A stretch of DNA of 29,145 nucleotides from an uncultured Eubacteriales bacterium (GCA_934643185.1 CAKUBN010000028.1:1-29145), one strand, 5' to 3'. Shown: positions 13,626 to 20,651, counted from the stretch's first letter. The notes: generated by a model from the sequence alone, not told the origin. Made by a program: numbers and translations.

Positions 13626-14241
13626 TCAGCTTATATTTTCCTTTTCCAATCTTCTCCACCGCGCCATCCTCGCACAGCTTTTTCAGCACGCGCTGGAGCT
13701 GTCTTCGGCTGCACCTAAGCTGCAAAAGGGCGGTCTCTATGCCGCTGATCTCTCCGTTCGCGCACACGTGCCGCATATAGAGCAGCACGCGCTCCTCAAT
13801 CGTTTTGGCGGAGGCCTCCAGCGTCGCCATCGTGTGGAATTTTCCTGCATACGAGCGCAGTAAAAGGTGTAAAAATTTCACATCGCGGTCAAGCTGTTCC
13901 CGGTACGGCTCCATCGGCAGCGCCGCGCAGATGACCGTTGTTCGCGCCTCGGTAAATAAGCTCGAAGCGCCGCCCATCACAAATTCCGCGTCGCCGAGCA
14001 GCACCGGCGCTTCGTGGCGGTTTACGGGCGTCACGCTGCCGTCCTCGCGTATGCCGTAGATCTGCACCTCGCCCTCGATGAGAAACAAAAACTCCGCAAG
14101 CGCGCTGCCCTGCCTTGTCAGGTACTCGCCCTTTTCAAACCGGCAGACGGAAAACGGCAGATCCACCGTATCGAAATTCTCCCGAATATGCCCCTTTTCA
14201 AGCCAATACTCCATCTGTTTTTCATCCCGAATGCGCCGCAA
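13621..14241 (-). CDS. Crp/Fnr family transcriptional regulator (YeiL-like)
   Basis: 206 residues. An N-terminal cyclic-nucleotide-type sensor fold (ENFDTVDLPFSVCRFEKGEYLTRQGSALAEFLFLIEGEVQIYG) is joined by a long helix to a C-terminal winged HTH (TALLQLRCSRRQLQRVLKKLCEDGAVEKIGKGKYKL). Only scattered cysteines are present and there is no four-Cys cluster, so an Fnr iron-sulfur centre is unlikely; the ligand is unknown. The start is placed at TTG 14241 because GAGGTGA lies 7 bp before it; GTG 14250 overlaps that site. It is transcribed divergently from a MATE exporter, with a palindromic operator between. It likely activates the exporter and represses itself. Confidence 0.85.
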   Translation of the reverse strand: MRRIRDEKQMEYWLEKGHIRENFDTVDLPFSVCRFEKGEYLTRQGSALAEFLFLIEGEVQIYGIREDGSVTPVNRHEAPVLLGDAEFVMGGASSLFTEARTTVICAALPMEPYREQLDRDVKFLHLLLRSYAGKFHTMATLEASAKTIEERVLLYMRHVCANGEISGIETALLQLRCSRRQLQRVLKKLCEDGAVEKIGKGKYKLK

Positions 14242-14264
14242 AAAAATCACCTCATTTTTGTTTC

Positions 14265-14284
14265 ATTGTGCCACATGGCACAAT
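14265..14284. promoter_or_regulatory. Palindromic operator shared by the Crp/Fnr and MATE genes
   Basis: ATTGTGCCA-CA-TGGCACAAT: 9-bp arms with a 2-bp centre, CRP-like (TGTG...CACA) in size and form. Its centre (14274.5) is about 41.5 bp before the predicted exporter start (14316), the standard class II activator position. On the minus strand the same palindrome covers the spacer and -10 box of the regulator's promoter. Confidence 0.75.
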
Positions 14285-14293
14285 ATTTGTCAA
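14265..14293 (-). promoter_or_regulatory. Promoter of the Crp/Fnr regulator gene
   Basis: On the minus strand TTGACA (14293-14288), 17-bp spacer, CACAAT (14270-14265). The -10 box is part of the operator palindrome, so regulator binding should block it (self-repression). Confidence 0.6.
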
Positions 14294-14303
14294 GACGCCG
14301 CCT

Positions 14304-14309
14304 TATAAT
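14304..14309 (+). promoter_or_regulatory. -10 box of the MATE exporter promoter, lacking a good -35
   Basis: Perfect TATAAT at 14304-14309. The sequence at the -35 position (CAATAT, 14281-14286) is poor, as expected for a promoter that needs an activator bound at -41.5. Confidence 0.6.
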
Positions 14310-14336
14310 AAGAACAGAAAATACATGAGGTGAACT

Positions 14337-15668
14337 ATGGAAAACGCAATTTTTGAGGAGAAAAAGGTCTCTAAAGCGTACATGAAGCTATCTTTGCCGC
14401 TGGTGCTCAGCATGACCGTCTCGCTGATCTACAACCTTGCAGATACCTTCTTTGTGGCGCAGACGCAGAACACGAACATCGTCGCAGGCGTTTCGCTGTG
14501 CGCGCCGCTTTTCACCACGCTGATGGCGCTCGGCAACATTTTCGGGCAGGGCGGCAGCTCGCTCATTTCGCGTCTGCTCGGCAAAAGTGATACGACCGCC
14601 ACGCGGCGCGTGAGCGCGTTCTGCTTTTGGGGCGCGATTCTGATCGGCGTTTTGATGGGCGTTATCATGCTTCTGTTCCGCACGCCGCTGCTTTACGTCA
14701 TCGGCGCGAATGAGGAGACATTCAACTTCGCGCGCAATTACTACACGTGGCTCGCGATCGGCGCACCGGCGCTGGTGCTCTCGTTCATCCACTCGAATCT
14801 CCTGCGCTCCGAGGGCATGTCAAAGGAATCGATGATCGGCACCATGGGCGGCGCGATCGTCAACATCATTTTAGACCCCATTTTCATTTCCGTGCTCGGC
14901 CTGAACGCCGGCGGCGCGGCGATGGCAAGCGTCATCGGCTACATTTTCTCGGACGTATACTTCGCGGTCATCGTCGCGAAAAAGAGCAAGGTCTTAACGC
15001 TCGATATCAAAGAAACGAAAATCCCCGCCGACCACGTCAAGGATATTTTCTCGATCGGCATCCCGGCCGCGGTCGTCAACATCATGTCCAGCGTCAGCGC
15101 TGTGCTCGTCAACCAGTTCCTTTTGCCCTACGGCAACGAGAAGATCGCCGCCATGGGCATCGCGCTCAAGGTCAGCATGATCGTCCTGCTCCTGCTCACG
15201 GGCTTCTCGTTCGGCGGGCAGCCGCTTTTCGGCTACTACTACGGCGCAGGCGACAAACAGCGCTTCGGCAAGCTCTTCCACTTCTGTCTGAAATTCATCA
15301 GCGGCCTCGCGCTCGCACTTTCGGCGGTCGTGTTCATTTTAGCCAAGCCCTTTATGCGCATTTTCATGGATAACGAAACCATCATCGCAGACGGCGCTTT
15401 GATGCTGCGCCTGCAGGTTGTCTCCATGGTGTTCGTCGGCGTCGTGCTGCTTATGACGATCCTTTTTCAGGCGACCGGCAAGGCGGTGGGCTCATCCATC
15501 CTCTCCGTCAGCCGTCAGGGCATCGTGTTTATGGTGGTGCTGTTCGTCGCGGCGAACATCTTCGGATACACGGGCGTGCTGCTCTCGCAGGCCGTCGCCG
15601 ACCTTCTCAGTGCCATCCTCGCCGTCGTGCTCTTCAAAAAGCTCGTTTATAAAGAGATTTTTGAATGA
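14337..15668 (+). CDS. MATE family multidrug/metabolite efflux transporter
   Basis: 443 residues with about 12 membrane segments in two similar halves. The first half begins AYMKLSLPLVLSMTVSLIYNLADTFFVAQ and the GQGGSSLISRLLGK loop follows; the second half starts near residue 230 (VKDIFSIGIPAAVVNIMSSVSAVLVNQFLLPYG). The NADTFFV/LADTFFV and GQGG patterns are typical of the clostridial DinF/NorM-like group. It exports drugs or metabolites in exchange for Na+ or H+. TGAGGTGA precedes the ATG. The divergent Crp/Fnr regulator and shared operator suggest inducible expression; the exported compound is unknown. Confidence 0.92.
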   Translation: MENAIFEEKKVSKAYMKLSLPLVLSMTVSLIYNLADTFFVAQTQNTNIVAGVSLCAPLFTTLMALGNIFGQGGSSLISRLLGKSDTTATRRVSAFCFWGAILIGVLMGVIMLLFRTPLLYVIGANEETFNFARNYYTWLAIGAPALVLSFIHSNLLRSEGMSKESMIGTMGGAIVNIILDPIFISVLGLNAGGAAMASVIGYIFSDVYFAVIVAKKSKVLTLDIKETKIPADHVKDIFSIGIPAAVVNIMSSVSAVLVNQFLLPYGNEKIAAMGIALKVSMIVLLLLTGFSFGGQPLFGYYYGAGDKQRFGKLFHFCLKFISGLALALSAVVFILAKPFMRIFMDNETIIADGALMLRLQVVSMVFVGVVLLMTILFQATGKAVGSSILSVSRQGIVFMVVLFVAANIFGYTGVLLSQAVADLLSAILAVVLFKKLVYKEIFE

Positions 15669-15689
15669 TCTTCTATAATTCGCTTTCTA

Positions 15690-15716
15690 CGAATCCATTC
15701 GATACGAATAATTCGT
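15690..15716. repeat. Pair of small palindromes after the MATE gene
   Basis: CGAAT-CC-ATTCG (15690-15701) and ACGAAT-A-ATTCGT (15704-15716) lie side by side in an A/T-rich stretch. Their function is unknown. Confidence 0.4.
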
Positions 15717-15727
15717 TACGCTCCCTT

Positions 15728-15776
15728 AAAGCAAAGCCGCGCTCCCGGAAAACTCCCGAGGGCGCGGTTTTGCTTA
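15728..15776 (+). terminator. Intrinsic terminator of the MATE gene
   Basis: A long stem AAGCAAAGCCGCGC/GCGCGGTTTTGCTT (one G-U pair), extended inside by CCGG-type pairs, loop around GAAAAC. The T-run is short (TTTTGCTT). It is the third member of the related hairpin group. Confidence 0.75.
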
Positions 15777-15824
15777 TAAAAAATCCGCACGGTCTGAGCG
15801 TTTAACAGAGGCCGGTGCGGATTT
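15777..15824 (-). terminator. Intrinsic terminator of the lrgB end of the T-box operon
   Basis: On the minus strand AAATCCGCAC (15824-15815) pairs with GTGCGGATTT (15790-15781), followed by a T-run (complement of the A-run 15777-15783). Confidence 0.8.
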
Positions 15825-15846
15825 ACTCGTAATTGGATGGATTGGT

Positions 15847-16581
15847 TTAAAACCGGATCATTGCAAATATGGATGCGCCGACGACGGTTAAAAGGCCGCA
15901 CACGGCGATGGAGAGACCGCTCATGGCTTCTTCAATCTCGCCGAACTCACGCGCACGGGAGGTGCCCATGGCGTGCGCACCGGTGCCGCAGGACACGCCG
16001 ATGGCAACCGGGTGCTTGATGCGGAACAGCTTGAAGATGGCGGCCGCCGCGACGTTGCCGAAGAGACCCGTCACGATGATGGACGCGACGGTGACGGACA
16101 CCATGCCGCCGAGCTCTTCCGAAAGACCCATGCCGATGGCGGTGGTGATGGACTTCGGCAGCAGTGTGACGTACTGGGTGTGGTCAAGCCCGAATGCCAT
16201 GCTCAAAACAAGTACGCCGCCGAGGCACGCGAACATGCCGGCCAAAATGCCGCCGATGATGGCGACCGGGTACTTTTTGAGGTACACGAGCTTTTCATAC
16301 AACGGGATGGCAAGGCAAACGGTGGTGGGGGTGAGCATGTTCTGGAAGAAAATGGCGCCCGTGCCGTCGTATGTGCCGTCGGCTTTCGGCTTGCCATACA
16401 GGTAGACGTTGTAATCGATGCCGCTGACGAGCATGAAGATGATGAGAATCACACAGGAGACGAGCAGCGGGTTCAAAATGGACGACTTAAAGCGCTTTTG
16501 AATGGCGCAGGCGAGCACATAGGCGACGCCGGTGATGAAGATGCCGAAAAACGAGGTGTTCGACGCAATATCATTTAACAT
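15847..16581 (-). CDS. lrgB: LrgB/CidB family membrane protein
   Basis: 244 residues with 6-7 membrane segments and the LrgB pattern: YLYGKPKADG... FFQNMLTPTTVCLAIPLYEKL, LLPKSITTAIGMGLSEELGG, and near the end GTGAHAMGTSRAREFGEIEEAMSGLSIA. LrgB works with LrgA. The pair was first linked to murein hydrolase export and cell death. Bacillus PftAB is a pyruvate carrier, and the plant LrgA-LrgB fusion PLGG1 moves glycolate and glycerate. ATG 16581 is chosen because AAGGAGG lies 9 bp before it. It overlaps the end of lrgA by 11 bp, so the two are translationally coupled. It is the last gene of the operon. Confidence 0.93.
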   Translation of the reverse strand: MLNDIASNTSFFGIFITGVAYVLACAIQKRFKSSILNPLLVSCVILIIFMLVSGIDYNVYLYGKPKADGTYDGTGAIFFQNMLTPTTVCLAIPLYEKLVYLKKYPVAIIGGILAGMFACLGGVLVLSMAFGLDHTQYVTLLPKSITTAIGMGLSEELGGMVSVTVASIIVTGLFGNVAAAAIFKLFRIKHPVAIGVSCGTGAHAMGTSRAREFGEIEEAMSGLSIAVCGLLTVVGASIFAMIRF

Positions 16582-16987
16582 CGGTTTGTTCCTCCTTTTC
16601 GCATGCTTCAAGCGCTTCTGCGCGCTCTTCTTTTTCTTCTTTGGTCTGTAAACGGATGAGTCCCTGTGTGGTCAGGCCGGAGACCGCCATGGTGAGGACG
16701 GTGGTCGCGAGGGAGATGACAATGATGGGAATGAGAATGTCTTTGTAGCTGTCATAGCTCGCAATGAGACCGACAGTGGGACCGACGAACATGACGGGCA
16801 TGAGGGTGATGAGCCAATCGGCCGTGGTTTTTACGTGGTCAAGCTTTACGATATGCGTGACGAGCAGGAGCAGCATGAGCAAAAGACCGTAGATGCTGCT
16901 CGGCACGGGCAGGGGGATGAGGTAGTGCAGCAGTTCACCGATAAACGAGACCGTTGCAATCAGGGAAATTTCGGAAAAGTGCTTCAC
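16571..16987 (-). CDS. lrgA: LrgA/CidA family holin-like membrane protein
   Basis: 138 residues, four membrane segments, with the family segment ELLHYLIPLPVPSSIYGLLLML and VGPTVGLIASYDSY, then a charged cytoplasmic tail (QTKEEKEERAEALEACEKEEQTDVK) that is longer than usual. It forms the partner of LrgB. The GTG start overlaps the BASS stop (GTGA), so translation is coupled to the gene before it. This tight packing with a BASS transporter supports a transport role rather than a lysis role. Confidence 0.9.
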   Translation of the reverse strand: MKHFSEISLIATVSFIGELLHYLIPLPVPSSIYGLLLMLLLLVTHIVKLDHVKTTADWLITLMPVMFVGPTVGLIASYDSYKDILIPIIVISLATTVLTMAVSGLTTQGLIRLQTKEEKEERAEALEACEKEEQTDVK

Positions 16988-18069
16988 GCGGTGACAGCCT
17001 CCTTTGCTTCTTTCTTTTCGGAAACAGGCTCAGCCTCTTCAGGCAGCGGCTTTGCGGCGAACATGCTGGCAACGATAGGTCCGATGATCTGGTGGACGAC
17101 CGTTGCGATGACGCAGGGCAGGATGGCCATGGTATCCGGGAACGCGGTCTTTGCGAGCGTGCAGGAAAGGCCGGAGTTCTGCAGACCAACCTCAAGCGAC
17201 AGCGTGCGGACCTTCTTTTCGTTAAAGCGGAACACCTTGGCGGTGACGTAGCCCGCGAGCAGGCCGAGCACATGGTGCAGCGCAACGGCGAGCACGGTAA
17301 CGAGCACGACGGTGACGCCGTGGTTTGTGAACTGGTCTCGGTTTGGGCCGACGCACAGACCTTCCACGAGGATGATGCAGGCGGTGGAAACCTTGACAAG
17401 GAAATCTTTAAGGCCGTTTACGCGGTCGCCGAGCGCGGTGTGCACGGCGATACCGAGGAGGATCGGCAGCAGGACGACGAGCACGATGCTGATGAACATG
17501 TTCCAGAAGTTGACGTCAATCCACTGGCCGGCGAGCATGAGCGTGAGGGACGGGGTGAGCACCGGCGCAAGCAATGTGGTGCACATGGTGATGGTGATGG
17601 AGAGCGCCACGTCACCCTTTGCAAGGAACGTCATGACGTTTGACGCGGTGCCGCCGGGCACGCAGCCGAGCAGAACGAGGCCGACGGCAATCTGTGCGCG
17701 GACGGTGGGGTCACCCACACCCGTGAGGGACAGCAGCGATGCGACAAGCCAGCCGAAGCCTGCCATGAAGACGTACTGGCTGCAAATGCCGATAAGCACA
17801 TCGATCGGCTTTTTGAAGATGTACTTGAAGTCGTCGGCTTTAAGCGTCATGCCCATGCCGAACATGATGACGCACAGGAGCATGTTGACAAAGCCGAGGC
17901 TCGGGAAGTTTTCTTTCAGGAACGGGATGCCGGAAAGGTCAATCGAGATGTTCTGGCCCATCCACACAAACGGCTGCGGAACAAGCAGGGAGAAGACGAC
18001 CATGGGGACCGTCAAACATACGAGCACATTTTTGGAGAAGAATGTTTTGAATTTCTGTAATGCGGACAT
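16984..18069 (-). CDS. Bile acid:sodium symporter (BASS) family transporter
   Basis: 361 residues with about 9-10 membrane segments. BASS features: MLLCVIMFGMGMTLKADDF near the first third, the VGLVLLGCVPGGTASNVMTFLAKGDVALS segment that holds the sodium-site region, and the late VRTLSLEVGLQNSGLSCTLAKTAF. Bacterial members carry organic acids such as bile acids, pantothenate or 2-oxo acids with Na+; plant BASS6 carries glycolate. An acidic/Ala C-terminal tail is present. AAGGGG lies 10 bp before the ATG. It follows the dehydrogenase by 92 bp, with a hairpin between, and overlaps lrgA by 4 bp. Confidence 0.92.
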   Translation of the reverse strand: MSALQKFKTFFSKNVLVCLTVPMVVFSLLVPQPFVWMGQNISIDLSGIPFLKENFPSLGFVNMLLCVIMFGMGMTLKADDFKYIFKKPIDVLIGICSQYVFMAGFGWLVASLLSLTGVGDPTVRAQIAVGLVLLGCVPGGTASNVMTFLAKGDVALSITITMCTTLLAPVLTPSLTLMLAGQWIDVNFWNMFISIVLVVLLPILLGIAVHTALGDRVNGLKDFLVKVSTACIILVEGLCVGPNRDQFTNHGVTVVLVTVLAVALHHVLGLLAGYVTAKVFRFNEKKVRTLSLEVGLQNSGLSCTLAKTAFPDTMAILPCVIATVVHQIIGPIVASMFAAKPLPEEAEPVSEKKEAKEAVTA

Positions 18070-18092
18070 AGGAAATTACCCCTTTTGAGCGT

Positions 18093-18130
18093 AAAACAGG
18101 CGGCAGAGACGAACTCGTGCCGCCCTGTTT
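18093..18130 (-). terminator. Hairpin between the dehydrogenase and BASS genes (partial terminator or processing site)
   Basis: On the minus strand AAACAGG-GCGGCA pairs with TGCCGC-CTGTTT (one bulged G), then TTTTACG. The T-run is only four, so read-through into the BASS-lrgAB genes is likely, perhaps at reduced level. I see no good promoter between the two genes. Confidence 0.45.
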
Positions 18131-18161
18131 CGTTTTTCTTACCTTTTATAGGATTCTTAAA

Positions 18162-19274
18162 TCATTTCTTTGCGGCTTTGAAAGCACGACCCTTGGCGTT
18201 TTCGCGGCGCATGGACTCGAGGAAGTTCTCGCGCGTAACGCCCTGCGGCATGTGCGCCCACTCGGTCGTCTGCATGAATTTATCCGCCATTTTGTCGAAC
18301 TCGGATTCCTGAATTTCCACGTCGTCGAAGCAGACCGGCAGGCCGATGGAATCGTTGAACCGCATCAGGCGGTCTTCTTCCTCGAACTGGCCGTCATGCT
18401 CTAAGAGGCACAGCACGCCGAGCGAAACGACCTCGCCGTGCAGGTGATGGTGGCCGTGCTCTGTAACGGTGGAGCCGTAGTAGACGCAGTGGGCGAGCGT
18501 GGAGTTGTAATAATAATCATTTACGGTGGTCATCATGTTGGAGACGATGCCAGTGGAAACGATGATATCGAGCGTGACCTGGTCGAGCGCGAAGGATGCC
18601 GTTTTGTTGCGGATAGAAGCGAGCGCCTCTTTGCCATACTGCACGAGCGGATCGGTGCAGACGCGGCTGACCTGACGGCCCATGAGCGGGGTGTGGGCGA
18701 GCGTGTCGTCTTTCGATGAGAAGACGGCTTCGCACTCCTTGCTCAGCGCGTCGCCGATGCCGGCCCAAAGGAGCTGCTCCGGGGAATCTGCAATGACGGC
18801 GGAGTTGATGAAGCAGTGGTTTGCGAGCTTCGGGTAATAATACTCGCGGAAGGAGCCGTCTGTATTATAGATCACGGAGATGGCGGTGACGGAAGCGCAG
18901 TTCGACGCAACGGTCGGGAAGGTAAAGAGCGGATTATCAAGCTTATCGGCAACATACTTGCCGGTATCGCAGGCGCGGCCGCCGCCCATGGCAAAGATCA
19001 TGTCGGCTTTCTGCACGAGCGGGTTTGCGATAAGCGCATCGCCGTTTTCGTAGGTGGAATCGCCGCCGTAGGGGAGGAAGCCCAAAAGCTCGACGTCGGA
19101 GCCTTCTACGCCTTTAAGCAGAGCCGGCTTTGCTTTTTCCATAGCGGTCTCGCCGCCGAGGACAACAGCCGTTTTGCCGAAGAAGCGCGTGACATACGGC
19201 ACTTCGTTGTAGCAATCCGGGCCGATGGAATAGCTCGGCAGATGTACGCTGTAATTGACATTGTAGTTTTCCAT
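18162..19274 (-). CDS. Iron-type (group III) alcohol dehydrogenase, glycerol dehydrogenase-like
   Basis: 370 residues, the usual length of GldA-like enzymes. N-terminal NAD-binding half with MGGGRACDTGK (GGG at 97-99) and FPTVASNCASVTAISV. The C-terminal metal-binding half has Asp175 (GDALSKECEA), His262 (STLAHCVYYG) and His279 (HHHLHGE), the places of the zinc/iron ligands in GldA (Asp171, His254, His271). It interconverts an alcohol or hydroxy acid and a carbonyl with NAD(H); the substrate is not known. AAAGGAG precedes the ATG, just after a 6-bp hairpin (GATCTC/GAGATC, 19291-19307). It is the first gene after a T-box leader, which ties its expression to an amino-acid/tRNA state. Confidence 0.85.
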   Translation of the reverse strand: MENYNVNYSVHLPSYSIGPDCYNEVPYVTRFFGKTAVVLGGETAMEKAKPALLKGVEGSDVELLGFLPYGGDSTYENGDALIANPLVQKADMIFAMGGGRACDTGKYVADKLDNPLFTFPTVASNCASVTAISVIYNTDGSFREYYYPKLANHCFINSAVIADSPEQLLWAGIGDALSKECEAVFSSKDDTLAHTPLMGRQVSRVCTDPLVQYGKEALASIRNKTASFALDQVTLDIIVSTGIVSNMMTTVNDYYYNSTLAHCVYYGSTVTEHGHHHLHGEVVSLGVLCLLEHDGQFEEEDRLMRFNDSIGLPVCFDDVEIQESEFDKMADKFMQTTEWAHMPQGVTRENFLESMRRENAKGRAFKAAKK

Positions 19275-19390
19275 GATAAACGCTCCTTTGGATCTCCTTT
19301 TGAGATCGCTTAAATAAATTGAAATAAGAAAATGAAATAAAAAACGCTTTACTGGAAGTTAGGCTTTCTTTGCGGGGATACTTTAGAGAA

Positions 19391-19428
19391 TAAAAAAGTC
19401 CTGAAAGTCTCTTTAAGACCTTCAGGAC
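19391..19428 (-). terminator. Regulated terminator of the T-box leader
   Basis: GTCCTGAAGGTCT pairs with AGACTTTCAGGAC (13 bp, one G-U), then TTTTTT. The left arm overlaps the CGTCCT needed for the antiterminator, so the two structures exclude each other. Confidence 0.9.
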
Positions 19429-19653
19429 GTGTAAATCACGCGGTACCACCTGAATTCAGGGCGTTTGCCCTGCACTTAACGGAATCCAGCAATTCCTTCT
19501 TCTGTAACGGGAAGATCCCGTCAGCCTCTACTCGTTCTCTTTGGAAGCTGCCGCTCCGGAGGGATGATCACACGGGGGTGCCTGCGGCGCTTTCACCACC
19601 CGCCGCTCGCTTTGAGGGAGATGCCGTGCGCTTGTCTCCATCAACACTTTGTG
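19391..19653 (-). ncRNA. T-box leader (tRNA-sensing riboswitch), probable Ile specifier
   Basis: Read on the minus strand. The T-box core GGTGGTACCGCG lies at about 19450-19439. Its antiterminator pairs AGG and GCGTG with CACGT and CCT, leaving TGGTACC as the bulge that contacts the tRNA 3' end. The stem I apex has the typical AGCGAGCGGCG and GGTGGTGAAAG signature (about 19610-19580), and the stem I base has the TTGATGGAGA kink-turn side. The lower helix pairs CGCACGG with CCGTGTG, followed by ATCATCCC, so either natural register reads ATC (19568-19566 or 19565-19563), an isoleucine codon. A terminator follows (19428-19391). The assignment to Ile is inference; the T-box itself is clear. Confidence 0.92.
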
Positions 19654-19659
19654 ACTATT

Positions 19660-19688
19660 ATTCTATACGTCTTCCGGCAAAAAAACAA
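19660..19688 (-). promoter_or_regulatory. Promoter of the T-box operon
   Basis: On the minus strand TTGTTT (19688-19683), 17-bp spacer, TAGAAT (19665-19660). Predicted start near 19653. Confidence 0.6.
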
Positions 19689-19689
19689 G

Positions 19690-20017
19690 CATCATAATTT
19701 GAAAGATGTTTAAACCGAAATTGCATTTATTTGTGGATTTCATCAAAAAACACTTTGAATTTACAAGTTGCATCGATGCTTCCTGCTTATTTGGACCGGC
19801 AGGTATGCAAATTTTCTGCTGCGGCACGGTTTATGCCAAAGGGGAAAAAGGCGACATTTTCATGTACAATAACACAGTTTGGCCCCGAACAGGCGCGTTA
19901 TGCGGCTTTGAACCGGAAAAATTGCGCAGTCTGCACAAAGGCGTTTGTTACAACTAACTTTGTGTTTGACTAAACGCCGAAAATGGGGCTGAGCGCGTCT
20001 TTTTGGGGCAAAAAGTG
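19690..20017. other. Intergenic stretch without a convincing gene
   Basis: About 330 bp lie between the divergent T-box and feo promoters. It is more A/T-rich than its surroundings. An 83-codon ORF (19706-19957, plus) includes CIDASCLFG and FCCGT, but it has no ribosome site at proper spacing and no family resemblance I recognise. A GCATCGATGC palindrome (19770-19779) and a loose GGCGTTT/AAACGCC pair (19940-19978) are the only structures seen. Confidence 0.5.
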
Positions 20018-20046
20018 TTGACAAATTTTGAATGGGGCGGTATGAT
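20018..20046 (+). promoter_or_regulatory. Sigma-A promoter of the feo operon
   Basis: TTGACA (20018-20023), 17-bp spacer, TATGAT (20041-20046). Transcription should begin near 20053, at the left edge of the first GGTTAG box. Confidence 0.85.
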
Positions 20047-20053
20047 TAGTGAC

Positions 20054-20071
20054 GGTTAGAGAAATCTAACC
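20054..20071. promoter_or_regulatory. feo operator box 1 (GGTTAG-N6-CTAACC)
   Basis: GGTTAG-AGAAAT-CTAACC sits at about +1 to +18 of the feo promoter, where a bound repressor would block transcription. The half-sites resemble those of DtxR/IdeR iron repressors (AGGTTAG...CTAACCT), but the 6-bp gap is wider than the usual 1 bp. Confidence 0.7.
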
Positions 20072-20087
20072 TATTTTACAGCATTTG

Positions 20088-20105
20088 GGTTAGCAAAGAC
20101 TAATT
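20088..20105. promoter_or_regulatory. feo operator box 2 (degenerate)
   Basis: GGTTAG-CAAAGA-CTAATT, the same architecture with the right half imperfect, 34 bp after box 1. A lone CTAACC half-site follows at 20114-20119. Confidence 0.5.
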
Positions 20106-20166
20106 TGTGCAGCCTAACCGTGTCGTCTCGGCGCGGAGAATTTTCAGGAAAGAGGGAAAAACTGTG

Positions 20167-20376
20167 ATGCCGTTGTCATTTGCCACAGAGGGCGAAGAAA
20201 ACATCATCAAGCAGGTAGGCGGAAAAGCGGAAGTCCGTGCTCACCTCGAAAACCTCGGCTTTGTAGCCGGCGCCGCCGTGAAGGTCATCACCTCCATGGG
20301 CGGAAATATCATTGTTAACATTAAGGACTCTCGTGTGGCAATCAGCCGCGAGATGGCCGCTAAGATCATGATATAA
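20167..20376 (+). CDS. feoA: FeoA family ferrous iron transport protein (first copy)
   Basis: 69 residues, an SH3-like FeoA domain: LSFATEGEENIIKQVGGKAEVRAHLENLGFVAGAAVKVITSMGGNIIVNIKDSRVAISREMAAKIMI. FeoA is a small cytoplasmic partner of the FeoB iron channel. This copy has the IIKQVGG and ENLGF pattern seen in the first of paired FeoA proteins in Clostridia. AGAGGG lies before the ATG at 20167; the preceding 20 codons open in frame include operator half-sites and are not coding. It is the first gene of the feo operon, 13 bp before the second feoA. Confidence 0.9.
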   Translation: MPLSFATEGEENIIKQVGGKAEVRAHLENLGFVAGAAVKVITSMGGNIIVNIKDSRVAISREMAAKIMI

Positions 20377-20389
20377 GGAGGAAGAACCA

Positions 20390-20611
20390 ATGAAGACACT
20401 GAAAGAAGTCAAGATCGGCGAGACCTGCAAGGTTGTTCGTCTGCATGGCGAGGGTGCCGTAAAGCGCCGCATCATGGACATGGGCATCACGAAGGGTGTG
20501 GACGTTTTCGTCCGCAAGGTTGCGCCGCTCGGCGACCCGGTGGAAGTAACGGTTCGCGGCTATGAGCTTTCCCTGCGCAAAGCGGATGCCGAGATGATCG
20601 AGGTCGAATAA
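20390..20611 (+). CDS. feoA: FeoA family ferrous iron transport protein (second copy)
   Basis: 73 residues, FeoA domain: LKEVKIGETCKVVRLHGEGAVKRRIMDMGI, then GVDVFVRKVAPLGDPVEVTVRGYELSLRKADAEMIEV. The APLGDPVEV and YELSLRKADA motifs are those of standard FeoA. A perfect AAGGAGG precedes the ATG. The two copies are only distantly alike, so they are likely to do different jobs, for example binding different parts of FeoB. Confidence 0.93.
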   Translation: MKTLKEVKIGETCKVVRLHGEGAVKRRIMDMGITKGVDVFVRKVAPLGDPVEVTVRGYELSLRKADAEMIEVE

Positions 20612-20651
20612 GCCCTCGCAAAGCACCGACTTAGTTATCTTTTTACTTGAA

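Noticed and set aside
19706..19957. An 83-codon ORF between the T-box and feo promoters
   Set aside because: It has no ribosome site at proper spacing, no promoter pointing into it and no family resemblance. An overlapping frame (19731-19973) is equally long, which suggests chance.
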